From Antarcticimicrobium sp040365005 (GTDB lineage: Bacteria; Pseudomonadota; Alphaproteobacteria; Rhodobacterales; Rhodobacteraceae), in NCBI RefSeq assembly GCF_040365005.1, contig NZ_BAABWV010000016.1, forward strand, positions 1 to 64,000: DNA of 64,000 nucleotides. The letters run 5' to 3'. Below are positions 14,186 to 23,326 of this stretch, one piece after another. Each line of letters opens with the position of its first letter. Position 1 is the stretch's first letter. Position numbers and translations under genes: made by a program. A model generated the notes under the pieces. That model was not told where the DNA came from. It did not search any database and worked only from the letters and a program-made list of their open reading frames with translations.

Positions 14186-14992
14186 ATGTCAAATCAGTTG
14201 TTGGCCGGCAAGCGCGGCCTGATCATGGGCCTGGCCAATGACAAGTCCATTGCCTGGGGGATCGCAAAGGCCCTCGCGGGTGCGGGTGCCGAACTCGCCT
14301 TTTCCTACCAGGGGGACGCGCTGAAAAAGCGGGTCGATCCGCTGGCCGCGCAATTGGGAAGCGACATCGTGCTGCCCTGCGACGTCGGCGACGAGGCCTC
14401 GATCGACGCGCTGTTCGACAGCCTCAAGGAACGCTGGGGCAACCTCGACTTCCTGGTCCACGCCATCGGCTTTTCCGACAAGAACGAGCTGCGCGGCCGC
14501 TATGTCGACACCAGCCGCGCCAATTTCCAGCTCAGCATGGATATCTCGGTCTATTCCTTCACCGCCGTGGTGCAGCGCGCCGAGAAGATGATGAAGGATG
14601 GCGGCAGCTGCCTCACCCTCACCTATTACGGCGCCGAAAAGGTGATGCCACACTATAACGTGATGGGCGTGGCCAAGGCGGCGCTGGAGGCCTCGGTGCG
14701 CTATCTTGCCGAGGACCTGGGCAAGGACGGCATCCGCGTCAACGCGATCAGCGCCGGCCCGATCAAGACGCTGGCGGCCTCGGGCATCGGCGATTTCCGC
14801 TACATCATGAAGTGGAACGAATACAACTCGCCGATGCGGCGCAACGTGACCATCGACGATGTCGGCGGCTCGGCGCTCTACCTGCTGTCCGAGCTTGGCG
14901 GCGGCGTCACCGGCGAGGTGCTGCATGTTGACGCGGGCTATCATGCCGTCGGCATGAAGGCGGTCGACGCCCCCGATATCGCCAAGGGCTGA
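14186..14992 (+). CDS. fabI: Enoyl-[acyl-carrier-protein] reductase (NADH)
   Basis: 268 aa, SDR fold. It catalyses the last reduction of fatty-acid elongation and is the target of triclosan-type inhibitors. Seen are the N-terminal GLANDKSIAWGIA nucleotide-binding region, the catalytic Y-x6-K pair (YNVMGVAK), TYYGAEKVMPHYN, and AGPIKTLAASGI. The start has GGAG 9 bp upstream. It precedes the xanthine phosphoribosyltransferase gene by 35 bp. Another FAS II gene, fabH, lies at 37.8 kb. Confidence 0.96.
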   Translation: MSNQLLAGKRGLIMGLANDKSIAWGIAKALAGAGAELAFSYQGDALKKRVDPLAAQLGSDIVLPCDVGDEASIDALFDSLKERWGNLDFLVHAIGFSDKNELRGRYVDTSRANFQLSMDISVYSFTAVVQRAEKMMKDGGSCLTLTYYGAEKVMPHYNVMGVAKAALEASVRYLAEDLGKDGIRVNAISAGPIKTLAASGIGDFRYIMKWNEYNSPMRRNVTIDDVGGSALYLLSELGGGVTGEVLHVDAGYHAVGMKAVDAPDIAKG

Positions 14993-15027
14993 CAGAGCCC
15001 GGAAGGACCAAGGAGAGGACCCGCGCC

Positions 15028-15531
15028 ATGACCGACCGTCTGCCGCACGAAAAAGGCTTCCACGTCAGTTGGGACCAGTTGCACCGCGATGCCCGCGCCC
15101 TGGCTTGGCGACTGCAGGGCAACGCCCCCGAACAGGGCGGCTGGCGCGCGGTGGTGGCCATCACCCGCGGCGGCATGGCGCCGGCGATGATCGTCGCGCG
15201 CGAACTGGATATTCGCACCGTCGATACCATCAGCGTGAAATCCTACGATAACCAGACCCAGAGCGACCCGGTGGTGATCAAGTCGCCCGACATGGGGGTG
15301 GTGGGCGACGGCACCGGCGTGCTGATCGTCGACGACCTGGTCGATACCGGACGCACGCTCGAGGTGGTGCGCCAGCACATGCCAAAGGCGCATGTCGCCA
15401 CCGTCTATGCCAAGCCCAAGGGGCGGCCGATGGTCGACACCTATATCACCGAGGTCAGCCAGGATACCTGGATCTTCTTCCCCTGGGACATGGCGCTGCA
15501 ATACGTCGAACCCTATCGCGGCGGCGAGTGA
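15028..15531 (+). CDS. gpt: Xanthine phosphoribosyltransferase
   Basis: 167 aa. Salvages xanthine and guanine to nucleotides with PRPP. The PRPP loop VLIVDDLVDTGRT is clear, with VAITRGGMAPAMIVARELD upstream and the purine-recognition end TWIFFPWDMALQYVEP. Length slightly above E. coli Gpt (152 aa). The ATG has AGGAGAGGA 10 bp upstream. Probably co-transcribed with fabI; a functional link is not obvious. Confidence 0.93.
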   Translation: MTDRLPHEKGFHVSWDQLHRDARALAWRLQGNAPEQGGWRAVVAITRGGMAPAMIVARELDIRTVDTISVKSYDNQTQSDPVVIKSPDMGVVGDGTGVLIVDDLVDTGRTLEVVRQHMPKAHVATVYAKPKGRPMVDTYITEVSQDTWIFFPWDMALQYVEPYRGGE

Positions 15532-15654
15532 TCGCCGCCCGATCCGCCCGGTTTGGCGCACTGTCCGACGCCCTGTCCATCTGACCTTGCCCCCCCTTGG
15601 CGCGCATCGTATGCAGGGCGCCGAACAACAAGGCACCGTCAGGAGAGGGGCACC

Positions 15655-17499
15655 ATGGCCGCGCGGATCAAAAAGCTGTCGTCAACCTTTGTCTGGATCC
15701 TGCTCGGCCTGCTGATCGCCGGCCTGGCGGGCTTCGGCGCCACCAACCTGACCGGCACCGTGCGCACCGTCGCCACGGTCGGCAGCGAGACGGTCAGCGT
15801 CGACGACTATTCCCGAGAGTTGCAGAGCGAGATTCGCGCCATCGAGGCGCAGACCGGCCAATCACTGCAGATGAGCGACGCGCGGGCGATAGGGCTGGAC
15901 CAACAGGCCCTGTCCCGCCTGGTCGCGCTGGCCTCGATCGACAACGAGGTCGCTGAGCTTGGCCTGTCGGTGGGCGACGAGAAACTGCAGCAGGAAATCC
16001 TGGCGATCCAGGCCTTTCACGGCCCCGACGGGAAATTCGACCGCGAAACCTATCGCTTTGCGCTGGAACAGGCCGGCCTGTCCGAAGCCGCCTTCGAGGC
16101 CGACCTGCGCGCCGAGGCCGCCCGCACCCTGGTGCAGGGCGCGGTGATCGGCGGGGTCCGGATGCCCGAGACGCTGGTGAACACGCTGACCGATTACGTG
16201 GCCGCGCGCCGCAGCTTCACCATGGCGACGCTGACGGGCGACGACCTGGCCGCCCCCCTGCCCGCGCCCGACGACGCCGCGCTGCGGGCCTATTACGACG
16301 CCAATCTCGACCGGTTCACCCTGCCCGAGACCAAGAAGATCACCTATGTCACCCTGACCCCGGCGATGATCCTCGACCAGGTCGAGGTCGACGAGGCCTC
16401 GCTGCGCAGCCTGTACGACGAGCGCGCGTCCGAATTCAGCGTGCCGGAACGGCGGCTGATCGAACGGCTGGCCTTCGCCGATGAGGCTGCGGCCTCGGGC
16501 GCGATGGCCCAGATCGAGGTCGGCGGCACCACCTTCGAGGCACTGGTCGAGGCGCGCGGACTGTCGCTGTCCGACGTGGACATGGGCGACATGACCGCAA
16601 GCGCCCTGGGCGCCGCCGCCGAGGCGGTCTTTGCCGCCGACATCGGCGACGTGGTCGGCCCCCTGCCCTCGGACCTCGGCCCGGCGCTTTACCGCGTGAA
16701 CGGCCAGCTTGAGGCGCATGAAACCTCCTTCGAGGACGCCCGCGCCGCTCTGCGCGAGGAACTGGCCGCCGAACGTGCCCGCCGGCTGATCGAGACCCGC
16801 GCCGAGAACATCGACGATCTGCTGGCCGGTGGCGCCACGCTGGAAGATCTGGCCGAGGAAACCGACATGGAGCTGGGCCAGATCGACTGGACCGCGCAGA
16901 GCTCTGACGGGGTCGCCGCCTATGATGCCTTCCGTGAGGCGGCGCAGGCGGTCAGCGTCGAGGATTTCCCCCAGGTCACCTTTCTCGAGGATGGCGGCGT
17001 CTTTGCCCTGCGGCTCGACGACACCCTGCCGCCGCGCCCCGAGCCCTTTGACCAGGCCCGCGACCGGGTGATCGAGGGCTGGACGCTGGACCAGACCGAG
17101 GCGGCGCTGACCGCGCAGGCCGAGGCGTTGGTGACGGAGCTGAAGGACAGCGGCGATTTCACCGCCACCGGGCTGGAGGTCAAGGTCGAGACCGGGCTGA
17201 CCCGTGGTGCCTATCTCGAAGGGACGCCGCCCGACTTCATGGCCAAGGTGTTCGAGATGGAGCCGGGCGACTTCCGCGTCATTGGCGCCGGCGACCGGGT
17301 GCACGTGGTGCGGCTCGACGCGGCGCTGCCGCCCGATGAAACCGCCGACCTGCAGCGGATGCGCGACGGCTTTGGCCAGGAGTTGGACCAGACGCTGGCA
17401 CAGGCCCTGTTCGAGGCCTTTGCCCGCGACGCCCAGCTCCGCGCCCGCCCGATGGTGGACCAGCGTGCGCTGAACGCGGTCCAGTCCAGCTTCCAATAA
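15655..17499 (+). CDS. ppiD: PpiD-like periplasmic peptidyl-prolyl isomerase/chaperone
   Basis: 614 aa. A single N-terminal membrane helix (about residues 10-30) after a basic start (MAARIKKLSS), then a SurA-N/PpiD-type helical chaperone region and a parvulin-like domain in the middle, with PPIC-type remnants around YYDANLDRF and FSVPERRLIERL. It is anchored in the inner membrane and helps newly exported proteins fold. The start is set by AGGAGAGGGG just upstream. trpE follows 9 bp after its stop, an arrangement I remember from other Rhodobacteraceae. Confidence 0.9.
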   Translation: MAARIKKLSSTFVWILLGLLIAGLAGFGATNLTGTVRTVATVGSETVSVDDYSRELQSEIRAIEAQTGQSLQMSDARAIGLDQQALSRLVALASIDNEVAELGLSVGDEKLQQEILAIQAFHGPDGKFDRETYRFALEQAGLSEAAFEADLRAEAARTLVQGAVIGGVRMPETLVNTLTDYVAARRSFTMATLTGDDLAAPLPAPDDAALRAYYDANLDRFTLPETKKITYVTLTPAMILDQVEVDEASLRSLYDERASEFSVPERRLIERLAFADEAAASGAMAQIEVGGTTFEALVEARGLSLSDVDMGDMTASALGAAAEAVFAADIGDVVGPLPSDLGPALYRVNGQLEAHETSFEDARAALREELAAERARRLIETRAENIDDLLAGGATLEDLAEETDMELGQIDWTAQSSDGVAAYDAFREAAQAVSVEDFPQVTFLEDGGVFALRLDDTLPPRPEPFDQARDRVIEGWTLDQTEAALTAQAEALVTELKDSGDFTATGLEVKVETGLTRGAYLEGTPPDFMAKVFEMEPGDFRVIGAGDRVHVVRLDAALPPDETADLQRMRDGFGQELDQTLAQALFEAFARDAQLRARPMVDQRALNAVQSSFQ

Positions 17500-17508
17500 G
17501 AGGACAAG

Positions 17509-19023
17509 ATGCCACTGACCCCGGATTTCGATGCCTTCGCCACGGCTTACGAGGCCGGGCAGAACCAGGTCGTCTATACCCGACTGGCCGCCGATCTCGA
17601 CACGCCGGTCTCGCTGATGCTGAAACTGGCAAGCGGGCAAAAGGATGCCTTCATGCTGGAATCGGTGACCGGCGGCGAGGTGCGCGGGCGCTATTCCATC
17701 ATCGGCCTGAAACCGGACCTGATCTGGCGCTGCGACGGCGACAAGGCGGCGCTGAACCGGCAGGCGCGATTCGACCCCGAGGGGTTCACCCCCGAAGAGG
17801 CCGATCCGCTGACCAGCCTGCGCGCGCTGATCGCCGAAAGCCGGATCGACCTGCCCGACGACCTGCCGCAGGCCGCCGCCGGCCTGTTCGGCTATCTCGG
17901 CTATGACATGGTGCGGCTGATCGAGCATCTGCCGAACGTGAACCCCGATCCGCTGGGCCTGCCCGACGCGCTGATGCTGCGCCCCTCGGTGGTGGCCGTG
18001 CTGGACGGGGTCAAGGGCGAGGTCACGGTGGTGGCCCCCGCCTGGGTCAGCGGCGGCCAGAGCGCCCGCGCCGCCTATGCCCAGGCCGCTGAACGGGTGA
18101 TGGACGCCGTCCGCGACCTGGAACGCGCCATGCCCGCCGAAAGCCGCGATCTGGGCGAGGCCGAAGAGGTGGCGGCGCCGGTCTCGACCTTTACCCGCGA
18201 AAGCTACAAATCCGCGGTGGAAAAGGCCAAGGAATACATCCGCGCCGGCGACATCTTCCAGGTGGTCCCGGCGCAACGCTGGACCCAGGATTTCCCGCTG
18301 CCGCCCTTCTCGCTCTATCGCTCGCTGCGGCGCACCAACCCCTCGCCCTTCATGTTCTATTTCAACTTCGGCGGCTTCCAGGTGATCGGCGCCAGCCCCG
18401 AGATCCTGGTGCGGGTGTTCGGGAACGAGGTCACCATCCGCCCGATCGCCGGCACCCGGCCGCGCGGGGCGACCCCGGAGGAAGACCGCGCGCTCGAGGC
18501 CGAGCTGCTGGCCGACCAGAAGGAACGCGCCGAACACCTGATGCTGCTGGATCTCGGCCGCAACGACGTGGGCCGGGTCTCGCGAATCGGCACCGTGCGC
18601 CCGACCGAGAAATTCATCATCGAACGCTACAGCCACGTGATGCACATCGTGTCCAACGTGGTGGGCGAGCTGGACGCCGACAAGGATGCGCTCGACGCCT
18701 TCTTTGCCGGCATGCCCGCCGGCACGGTCAGCGGCGCGCCCAAGGTGCGCGCGATGGAGATCATCGACGAGCTGGAACCCGAGAAACGCGGGATTTACGG
18801 CGGCGGCGTCGGCTATTTCAGCGCTGGCGGCGACATGGACATGTGCATCGCGCTGCGCACCGCCATCGTCAAGGATCACAAGCTCTATATCCAGGCCGGC
18901 GGCGGCGTCGTCTATGACAGCGACCCCGAGTCCGAGTACCAGGAAACGGTGCACAAATCGAACGCGATCCGCCGCGCGGCAGCGGATGCGGCGCGCTTTG
19001 CCGGCGGCGGCAACACCCGCTAG
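17509..19023 (+). CDS. trpE: Anthranilate synthase component I
   Basis: 504 aa. Chorismate to anthranilate, using ammonia from TrpG. The N-terminal regulatory region has the Trp-site element around PVSLMLKL (residues 30-45), so it should be feedback-inhibited. The C-terminal chorismate-binding part shows IAGTRPRGAT, LLDLGRNDVGRVSRIG, HIVSNVVGEL and AGTVSGAPKVRAMEII. It is separated by 35 kb from trpGDC. The start follows AGAGGA at 5 bp and is only 9 bp from ppiD. I see no leader peptide or attenuator, so control may be mostly allosteric. Confidence 0.97.
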   Translation: MPLTPDFDAFATAYEAGQNQVVYTRLAADLDTPVSLMLKLASGQKDAFMLESVTGGEVRGRYSIIGLKPDLIWRCDGDKAALNRQARFDPEGFTPEEADPLTSLRALIAESRIDLPDDLPQAAAGLFGYLGYDMVRLIEHLPNVNPDPLGLPDALMLRPSVVAVLDGVKGEVTVVAPAWVSGGQSARAAYAQAAERVMDAVRDLERAMPAESRDLGEAEEVAAPVSTFTRESYKSAVEKAKEYIRAGDIFQVVPAQRWTQDFPLPPFSLYRSLRRTNPSPFMFYFNFGGFQVIGASPEILVRVFGNEVTIRPIAGTRPRGATPEEDRALEAELLADQKERAEHLMLLDLGRNDVGRVSRIGTVRPTEKFIIERYSHVMHIVSNVVGELDADKDALDAFFAGMPAGTVSGAPKVRAMEIIDELEPEKRGIYGGGVGYFSAGGDMDMCIALRTAIVKDHKLYIQAGGGVVYDSDPESEYQETVHKSNAIRRAAADAARFAGGGNTR

Positions 19024-19066
19024 CTCCGAACACGGCCAGTCTCGAACACCGCCAGTCCCGACAACG

Positions 19067-19097
19067 AAAAACCCCCGCCGCCTTTCGGCAGCGGGGG
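19067..19097 (-). terminator. Rho-independent terminator of eno
   Basis: On the minus strand an 11-bp GC-rich stem (one mismatch) with a 4-nt loop (19072-19097) is followed by five T residues (19067-19071). It lies 27 bp after the eno stop, and also after trpE on the other strand, where it lacks a T-run. Confidence 0.85.
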
Positions 19098-19123
19098 CAG
19101 ATCCCTGCGATCCGGGACGGCGA

Positions 19124-20401
19124 TCAGCCCTTCAGGATCGAGCGCCCGGCATACTCCGCCACGTCGCCCAGCATCTCTTCGATGCGGATCAGCTGGTTGT
19201 ATTTCGCCAGCCGGTCCGAGCGCGCCAGCGAACCGGTCTTGATCTGGCCGCAGTTGGTGGCGACCGCCAGGTCGGCGATGGTGGCATCCTCGGTCTCGCC
19301 CGAGCGGTGGCTCATCACGTTGGTGTAACCGGCGCGATGGGCCATATCCACCGCCTGCAGCGTCTCGGTCAGCGACCCGATCTGGTTCACCTTCACCAGC
19401 ATCGAGTTGGCGACGCCCTTCTGGATCCCGTCAGCCAGTCGCGCCGGGTTGGTCACGAACAGGTCATCGCCCACCAGCTGCACGCTGTCGCCCAGCTTGT
19501 CGGTCAGGATCTTCCAGCCGTCCCAGTCATCCTCGCTCATGCCGTCCTCGATCGAGATGATCGGGTAGTCGGCACACAGCGCGGCGAGGTAATCGGCGTT
19601 CTCTTCCGAGCTCAGCGTCTTGCCCTCGCCCAGCAGGTGATAGGCGCCGTCGCGGAAATACTCGGTCGCGGCGCAATCCAGCGCCAGGCAGATATCCTCG
19701 CCCGGCTTGTAACCGGCCTTCTCGATCGACTTCAGCACGAAGTCCAGCGCGTCGCGGGTCGAGGCCAGCTCGGGGGCAAAGCCACCCTCGTCGCCCAGCC
19801 CGGTGGACATGCCCGCCGCCGACAGCTCTTTCTTCAGGGTGTGGAACACTTCGGAGCCCATGCGCACCGCGTCGCGGATGTTCTCCGCCGCCACCGGCAT
19901 GATCATGAATTCCTGGATGTCGATCGGGTTGTCGGCATGTTCGCCGCCGTTGATGATGTTCATCATCGGCACCGGCAGGACCCGCGCCGAAGTGCCGCCG
20001 ACATAGCGATACAGCGGCTGGGTGGTGAAATCCGCCGCCGCCTTGGCCACCGCCAGGCTCACGCCCAGGATCGCGTTGGCGCCCAGCCGGCCCTTGTTCT
20101 CGGTGCCGTCCAGCTCGATCATCGCCTGGTCGAGGCTGACCTGCTCGGTGGCGTCAAAGCCGACCAGCTCATCGGCGATCTCGCCATTCACCGCTGCCAC
20201 GGCCTCCAGCACGCCCTTGCCCATGTAGCGGGCCTTGTCGCCGTCGCGCTTCTCCACCGCCTCATAGGCACCGGTCGAAGCGCCCGAGGGCACCGCCGCG
20301 CGGCCCATGGTGCCGTCTTCCAACAGCACGTCCACCTCGACGGTGGGGTTGCCCCGGCTGTCCAGGATCTCGCGCGCGTGAATGTCGATAATCGTGCTCA
20401 T
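19124..20401 (-). CDS. eno: Enolase
   Basis: 425 aa. 2-phosphoglycerate to phosphoenolpyruvate. The catalytic and Mg sites are present: GASTGAYEAVE, SIEDGMSEDDW, VGDDLFVTNP, the catalytic Lys in SMLVKVNQIG, and SHRSGETED. The start at 20401 (MSTIIDIHARE) is the family's normal N-terminus; the frame extends 15 codons further upstream without similarity. A strong terminator follows. No operon partner is seen; the EamA permease gene upstream on the same strand has its stop to the right of eno and is in the opposite functional class. Confidence 0.97.
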   Translation of the reverse strand: MSTIIDIHAREILDSRGNPTVEVDVLLEDGTMGRAAVPSGASTGAYEAVEKRDGDKARYMGKGVLEAVAAVNGEIADELVGFDATEQVSLDQAMIELDGTENKGRLGANAILGVSLAVAKAAADFTTQPLYRYVGGTSARVLPVPMMNIINGGEHADNPIDIQEFMIMPVAAENIRDAVRMGSEVFHTLKKELSAAGMSTGLGDEGGFAPELASTRDALDFVLKSIEKAGYKPGEDICLALDCAATEYFRDGAYHLLGEGKTLSSEENADYLAALCADYPIISIEDGMSEDDWDGWKILTDKLGDSVQLVGDDLFVTNPARLADGIQKGVANSMLVKVNQIGSLTETLQAVDMAHRAGYTNVMSHRSGETEDATIADLAVATNCGQIKTGSLARSDRLAKYNQLIRIEEMLGDVAEYAGRSILKG

Positions 20402-20467
20402 TTTCAATGTCCCGCTATGATCGTTGACCGCCTCATACCGGGGCAAAGGCCCAAGGAAAAGGGGCGC

Positions 20468-21355
20468 TCAGGCCGCAGGGCGATGTTTGCGCTCACGCCA
20501 GACCGCCCGTTCGCGCAGCACCGTGTAGATGCCCGAACCGACGATCACCACCGCCCCCAGCAGGGTCAGCCAGTCCGGCCGCTCGCTGAACACGAAGAAT
20601 CCCACCACCAGCGCGAACAGCAGGCGCGAATAGCGGAACGGCGTCACGAAGGAGACCTCGCCGATGCGCATCGCACCGACGATGGCGTAATAGGACAGCG
20701 CCCCGAGCAGCACCGCACCGGCGGTCATCGCCCACAGGTAACCATCCGGGGCCACCGGCGCGCGCGGGCTGACCAGCGACAGCACCGCCGCCGCCGGGAT
20801 CAGGGTGACAAAGGCCAGGAAACTCAGCTGGTACGAGGAGACGCCACCATCCACCCGCCGCGTGCTCAGGTCGCGCAACGCCAGCCCGAACACCGCCTGC
20901 ACCGCGAACAGGGAATTGATGTCGAACCCGTCCAGCCCGGGACGGATCACCAGCAGCACCCCGACGAACCCGGCCAGGATCGCGCTCCAGCGCCGCCAGC
21001 CCACTGGCTCATTCAGGAACAGCGCCGCCCCCAGCGTCACCGCCAGCGGCGTCGCCTGCAACACCGCCGAGGCCGAGGAGAGTGGCGTCAGCGCGATCGC
21101 GGTGACAAAGCCCACCGTGCCGATCAATTCGCCCAGGTTCCGCAACAGGACCGCCCGGCTCAGGAACGCCCGGGTCAACAGACGTTGCCCCATCAGCACC
21201 GTCAGCGTGCCGAAGACCAGCGCCCCGCCACAGCCCAGAGCGGCGATGATCTGCCAGGTCGGCAGCGCCCCCGCCATCAGCTTGATGAACATGTCCTCGC
21301 CCGCAAAGCCGAGCATGGCCAGCGTCATCAGGGCCGCACCGCGCAGATTGTCCAT
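20468..21355 (-). CDS. EamA-family (drug/metabolite) permease
   Basis: 295 aa with ten predicted helices in two EamA repeats. The first ends around residue 145 (LNEPVGWRRWSAILAGFVGVLLVI) and the second ends with GSGIYTVLRERAVWR. Substrate cannot be read; this superfamily exports amino acids, nucleobases or other metabolites. The start at 21355 (MDNLRGAALM) begins the first helix. It is divergent from the AbrB-family gene, with 114 bp between starts. Confidence 0.87.
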   Translation of the reverse strand: MDNLRGAALMTLAMLGFAGEDMFIKLMAGALPTWQIIAALGCGGALVFGTLTVLMGQRLLTRAFLSRAVLLRNLGELIGTVGFVTAIALTPLSSASAVLQATPLAVTLGAALFLNEPVGWRRWSAILAGFVGVLLVIRPGLDGFDINSLFAVQAVFGLALRDLSTRRVDGGVSSYQLSFLAFVTLIPAAAVLSLVSPRAPVAPDGYLWAMTAGAVLLGALSYYAIVGAMRIGEVSFVTPFRYSRLLFALVVGFFVFSERPDWLTLLGAVVIVGSGIYTVLRERAVWRERKHRPAA

Positions 21356-21469
21356 GTCGAAATGTCCCGGAAAGAGAGTGTTGGATGCCCCCCATTGGCC
21401 GGTTTCGCCCGCCGCCGCAAGCCCTCGCGCCCAATTGTTGAACCCGGGCGCGGGTGCTATGGAAGGCCC

Positions 21470-22522
21470 ATGCAGGCCACGCTTATCAAGCAGATCGGGA
21501 TCAACGCGCGCACTATCGCGGTGGGCGCGCTGGGGGCCGCCCTGGGCTGGTCGCTGTCGCTGCCCGCCGCGCTGCTGGTCGGCCCGGCACTGGCGGTGAC
21601 GCTGGCCGGGCTGGCCGGGCTGCGCTGCGCCATCGCGGCGCCGATGATGCAGGTCTGTTTCGTCGTGCTCGGCATGGGGGTCGGCGCAGGTTTTACCGAA
21701 CAGGCCGGCGGCGCGGTGCTGCACTGGCCGCTGGCCTTTGCCGCGCTGGCGCTGGCGATGCCGGTGACCATGACGCTGTGCCGGCTGCTGCTGCAACGCG
21801 GCTTCGGCTTCGACCGGCAAAGCGCGGTGCTGGCCTCCGCCCCCGGCCACCTGAGCTTCGTGCTCGCCGCCGCCGCCGACAGCGGCAGCGACCTGGCCCG
21901 GATCGCGGTGGTCCAGTCGATCCGGCTGCTGGCGCTGACCCTGATCGTGCCCTTCGCGGCGCTGGCGATGGGCTATCGCATGGGCGCCAGCGTCCTGCCC
22001 GCCGGGGCGCCGATGCATCCCGTGCACCTGGTCGCCCTCGCCGTGATCGGCGTGGCGCTGGGGCTGGTGTTCCGCCGACTGCGCCTGCCGGCGCCGATCC
22101 TGCTGGGGCCGATGCTGGCCTCGATGCTGGGCCATGTCACCGGGCTCACCCCCGGCACCCTGCCCGCCTGGCTGATGATCCCCGCCTTCCTGATGATGGG
22201 CACGCTGATCGGCACACGGTTCTCGGGGATGCAGGTGGCGCAGGTGCGCGCGGCGCTGCTGGCCGGCCTCGCCGTCACCCTCGTCGGCGGCGGCATCGCG
22301 GCGCTGGCGGCGGTGCCGGTGGCGCTGGCGCTGGGAATCCCGGCGGCCCATGTGCTCGCCGGCTTCGCGCCCGGCGGGCTCGAGACGATGATCGCGCTCG
22401 CCGCCGTCCTCGGTGCCAGCCCCGGCCTTGTCGCCGCCTGTCACATCATCCGGCTGTTGATCCTCAGCGTCCTGATTCCGATCGCGCTGCACCGGGCCGA
22501 GCGGCAGACCCGCGCCGCCTGA
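21470..22522 (+). CDS. AbrB-family membrane protein (YgjV/COG3180 type, 'ammonia monooxygenase-like')
   Basis: 350 aa, about ten helices in two repeats (roughly 10-165 and 185-345), each ending in a conserved small-residue motif (SAPGHLSFVLAA and FAPGGLETMIALAA). This duplicated structure is typical of the AbrB/COG3180 membrane family, sometimes mislabelled ammonia monooxygenase. Function unknown; transport or regulation has been suggested. The start follows GGAAGG, immediately upstream. It converges with the fur-type gene 9 bp away. Confidence 0.85.
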   Translation: MQATLIKQIGINARTIAVGALGAALGWSLSLPAALLVGPALAVTLAGLAGLRCAIAAPMMQVCFVVLGMGVGAGFTEQAGGAVLHWPLAFAALALAMPVTMTLCRLLLQRGFGFDRQSAVLASAPGHLSFVLAAAADSGSDLARIAVVQSIRLLALTLIVPFAALAMGYRMGASVLPAGAPMHPVHLVALAVIGVALGLVFRRLRLPAPILLGPMLASMLGHVTGLTPGTLPAWLMIPAFLMMGTLIGTRFSGMQVAQVRAALLAGLAVTLVGGGIAALAAVPVALALGIPAAHVLAGFAPGGLETMIALAAVLGASPGLVAACHIIRLLILSVLIPIALHRAERQTRAA

Positions 22523-22531
22523 AGCCGGGGG

Positions 22532-22954
22532 CTATTTCCGCTTTGGCACCCCGTAAAGCTCCAGCTTGTGCCCGCGCAGCTCGTATCCCAGCCGCTCCGC
22601 GATCTTCTCCTGCAGGGCCTCGATATCCGGGTCGCAGAACTCGATCACCTCGCCCGAGTTCATGTCGAACAGGTGGTCATGGTGATCGCGCTCGGCGTCC
22701 TCGTAGCGCGCGCGCCCGTCGCCGAACTCCAGCCGGTCCAGGATCCCCGCCTCTTCGAACAGCTTGACGGTGCGATAGACCGTGGCGATCGAAATGCCGG
22801 GGTCGATCGCGCTGGCGCGGGCGTGCAATTCCTCGGCGTCCGGGTGGTCGCCGCTGTCCTGCAACACCGTCGCGATGGTGCGGCGTTGCCCGGTCATGCG
22901 CAGCCCCTTGGCCTCGCAGCGCTCAATGATGGTGTCGGTCATCGGCGATCCCAT
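22532..22954 (-). CDS. fur: Fur-family metalloregulator, probably Mur type
   Basis: 140 aa. Winged-helix N-terminus (ISIATVYRTVKLFEEAGIL) and a metal-binding C-terminus with RYEDAERDHHDHLFDMNSG. It lacks the CxxC structural-zinc motifs of classical Fur; only isolated cysteines are present. In alphaproteobacteria this form often senses manganese (Mur) and represses Mn uptake; Irr is the other alternative but lacks resemblance in the His-rich segment. The ATG at 22954 follows AGAGGA; a second ATG, MTDTI at 22942, is also possible. Confidence 0.88.
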   Translation of the reverse strand: MGSPMTDTIIERCEAKGLRMTGQRRTIATVLQDSGDHPDAEELHARASAIDPGISIATVYRTVKLFEEAGILDRLEFGDGRARYEDAERDHHDHLFDMNSGEVIEFCDPDIEALQEKIAERLGYELRGHKLELYGVPKRK

Positions 22955-23326
22955 TGTCCTCTGGCCCTCGGGTTTAGCGCGTGTTTCCGCAGGCTGCCAC
23001 AGGGTTTTCCGTCACAGGCCCGCGGATGAAAGCCTGACATAAAGGTTGACATCGGGGCCGCCGGAGGCCATGTGCCCTCTATTGGCGCCGTCTCCTGCCG
23101 CGTGAGCAGACCAGACCAAGAGCGGACAACAACCCGCCCGGCCCGCATGGGGCCCGACAGACCGGGACGCGCCAATGAGTTCCCAAGATCACGCGTGGGG
23201 CCAATGCGCCGATGCGTCCCGACGTGGCATCCTGCCGCCGGGTCAGAGCATCTTGCGCCCCAACCGCCGCGCGAGATGCGGCAGAACGCCCGGCCTGCGA
23301 CCGTCGCAGGCCCGAAAGGATACGAC
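22955..23326. other. Long leader region upstream of the DEAD-box helicase
   Basis: About 370 bp between the divergent fur and helicase genes. A TTGACA lies at 23046-23051, but no convincing -10 follows. The helicase frame is open backwards to 23072, yet the extra 85 codons show no conserved sequence, so I treat it as untranslated. Long leaders are common before cold-induced helicase genes; here that is inference. Confidence 0.4.

Noticed and set aside
15862..18954. A 1030-codon open frame on the minus strand across ppiD and trpE
   Set aside because: It is antisense to two well-conserved genes; its product is a His/Gln/Asp-rich composition typical of high-GC reverse frames and has no domain.
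20468..22492. A 674-codon minus-strand frame extending the EamA permease gene through the AbrB-family gene
   Set aside because: Only the part from 21355 downwards is permease; the rest is antisense to the AbrB-family gene and compositionally noise.
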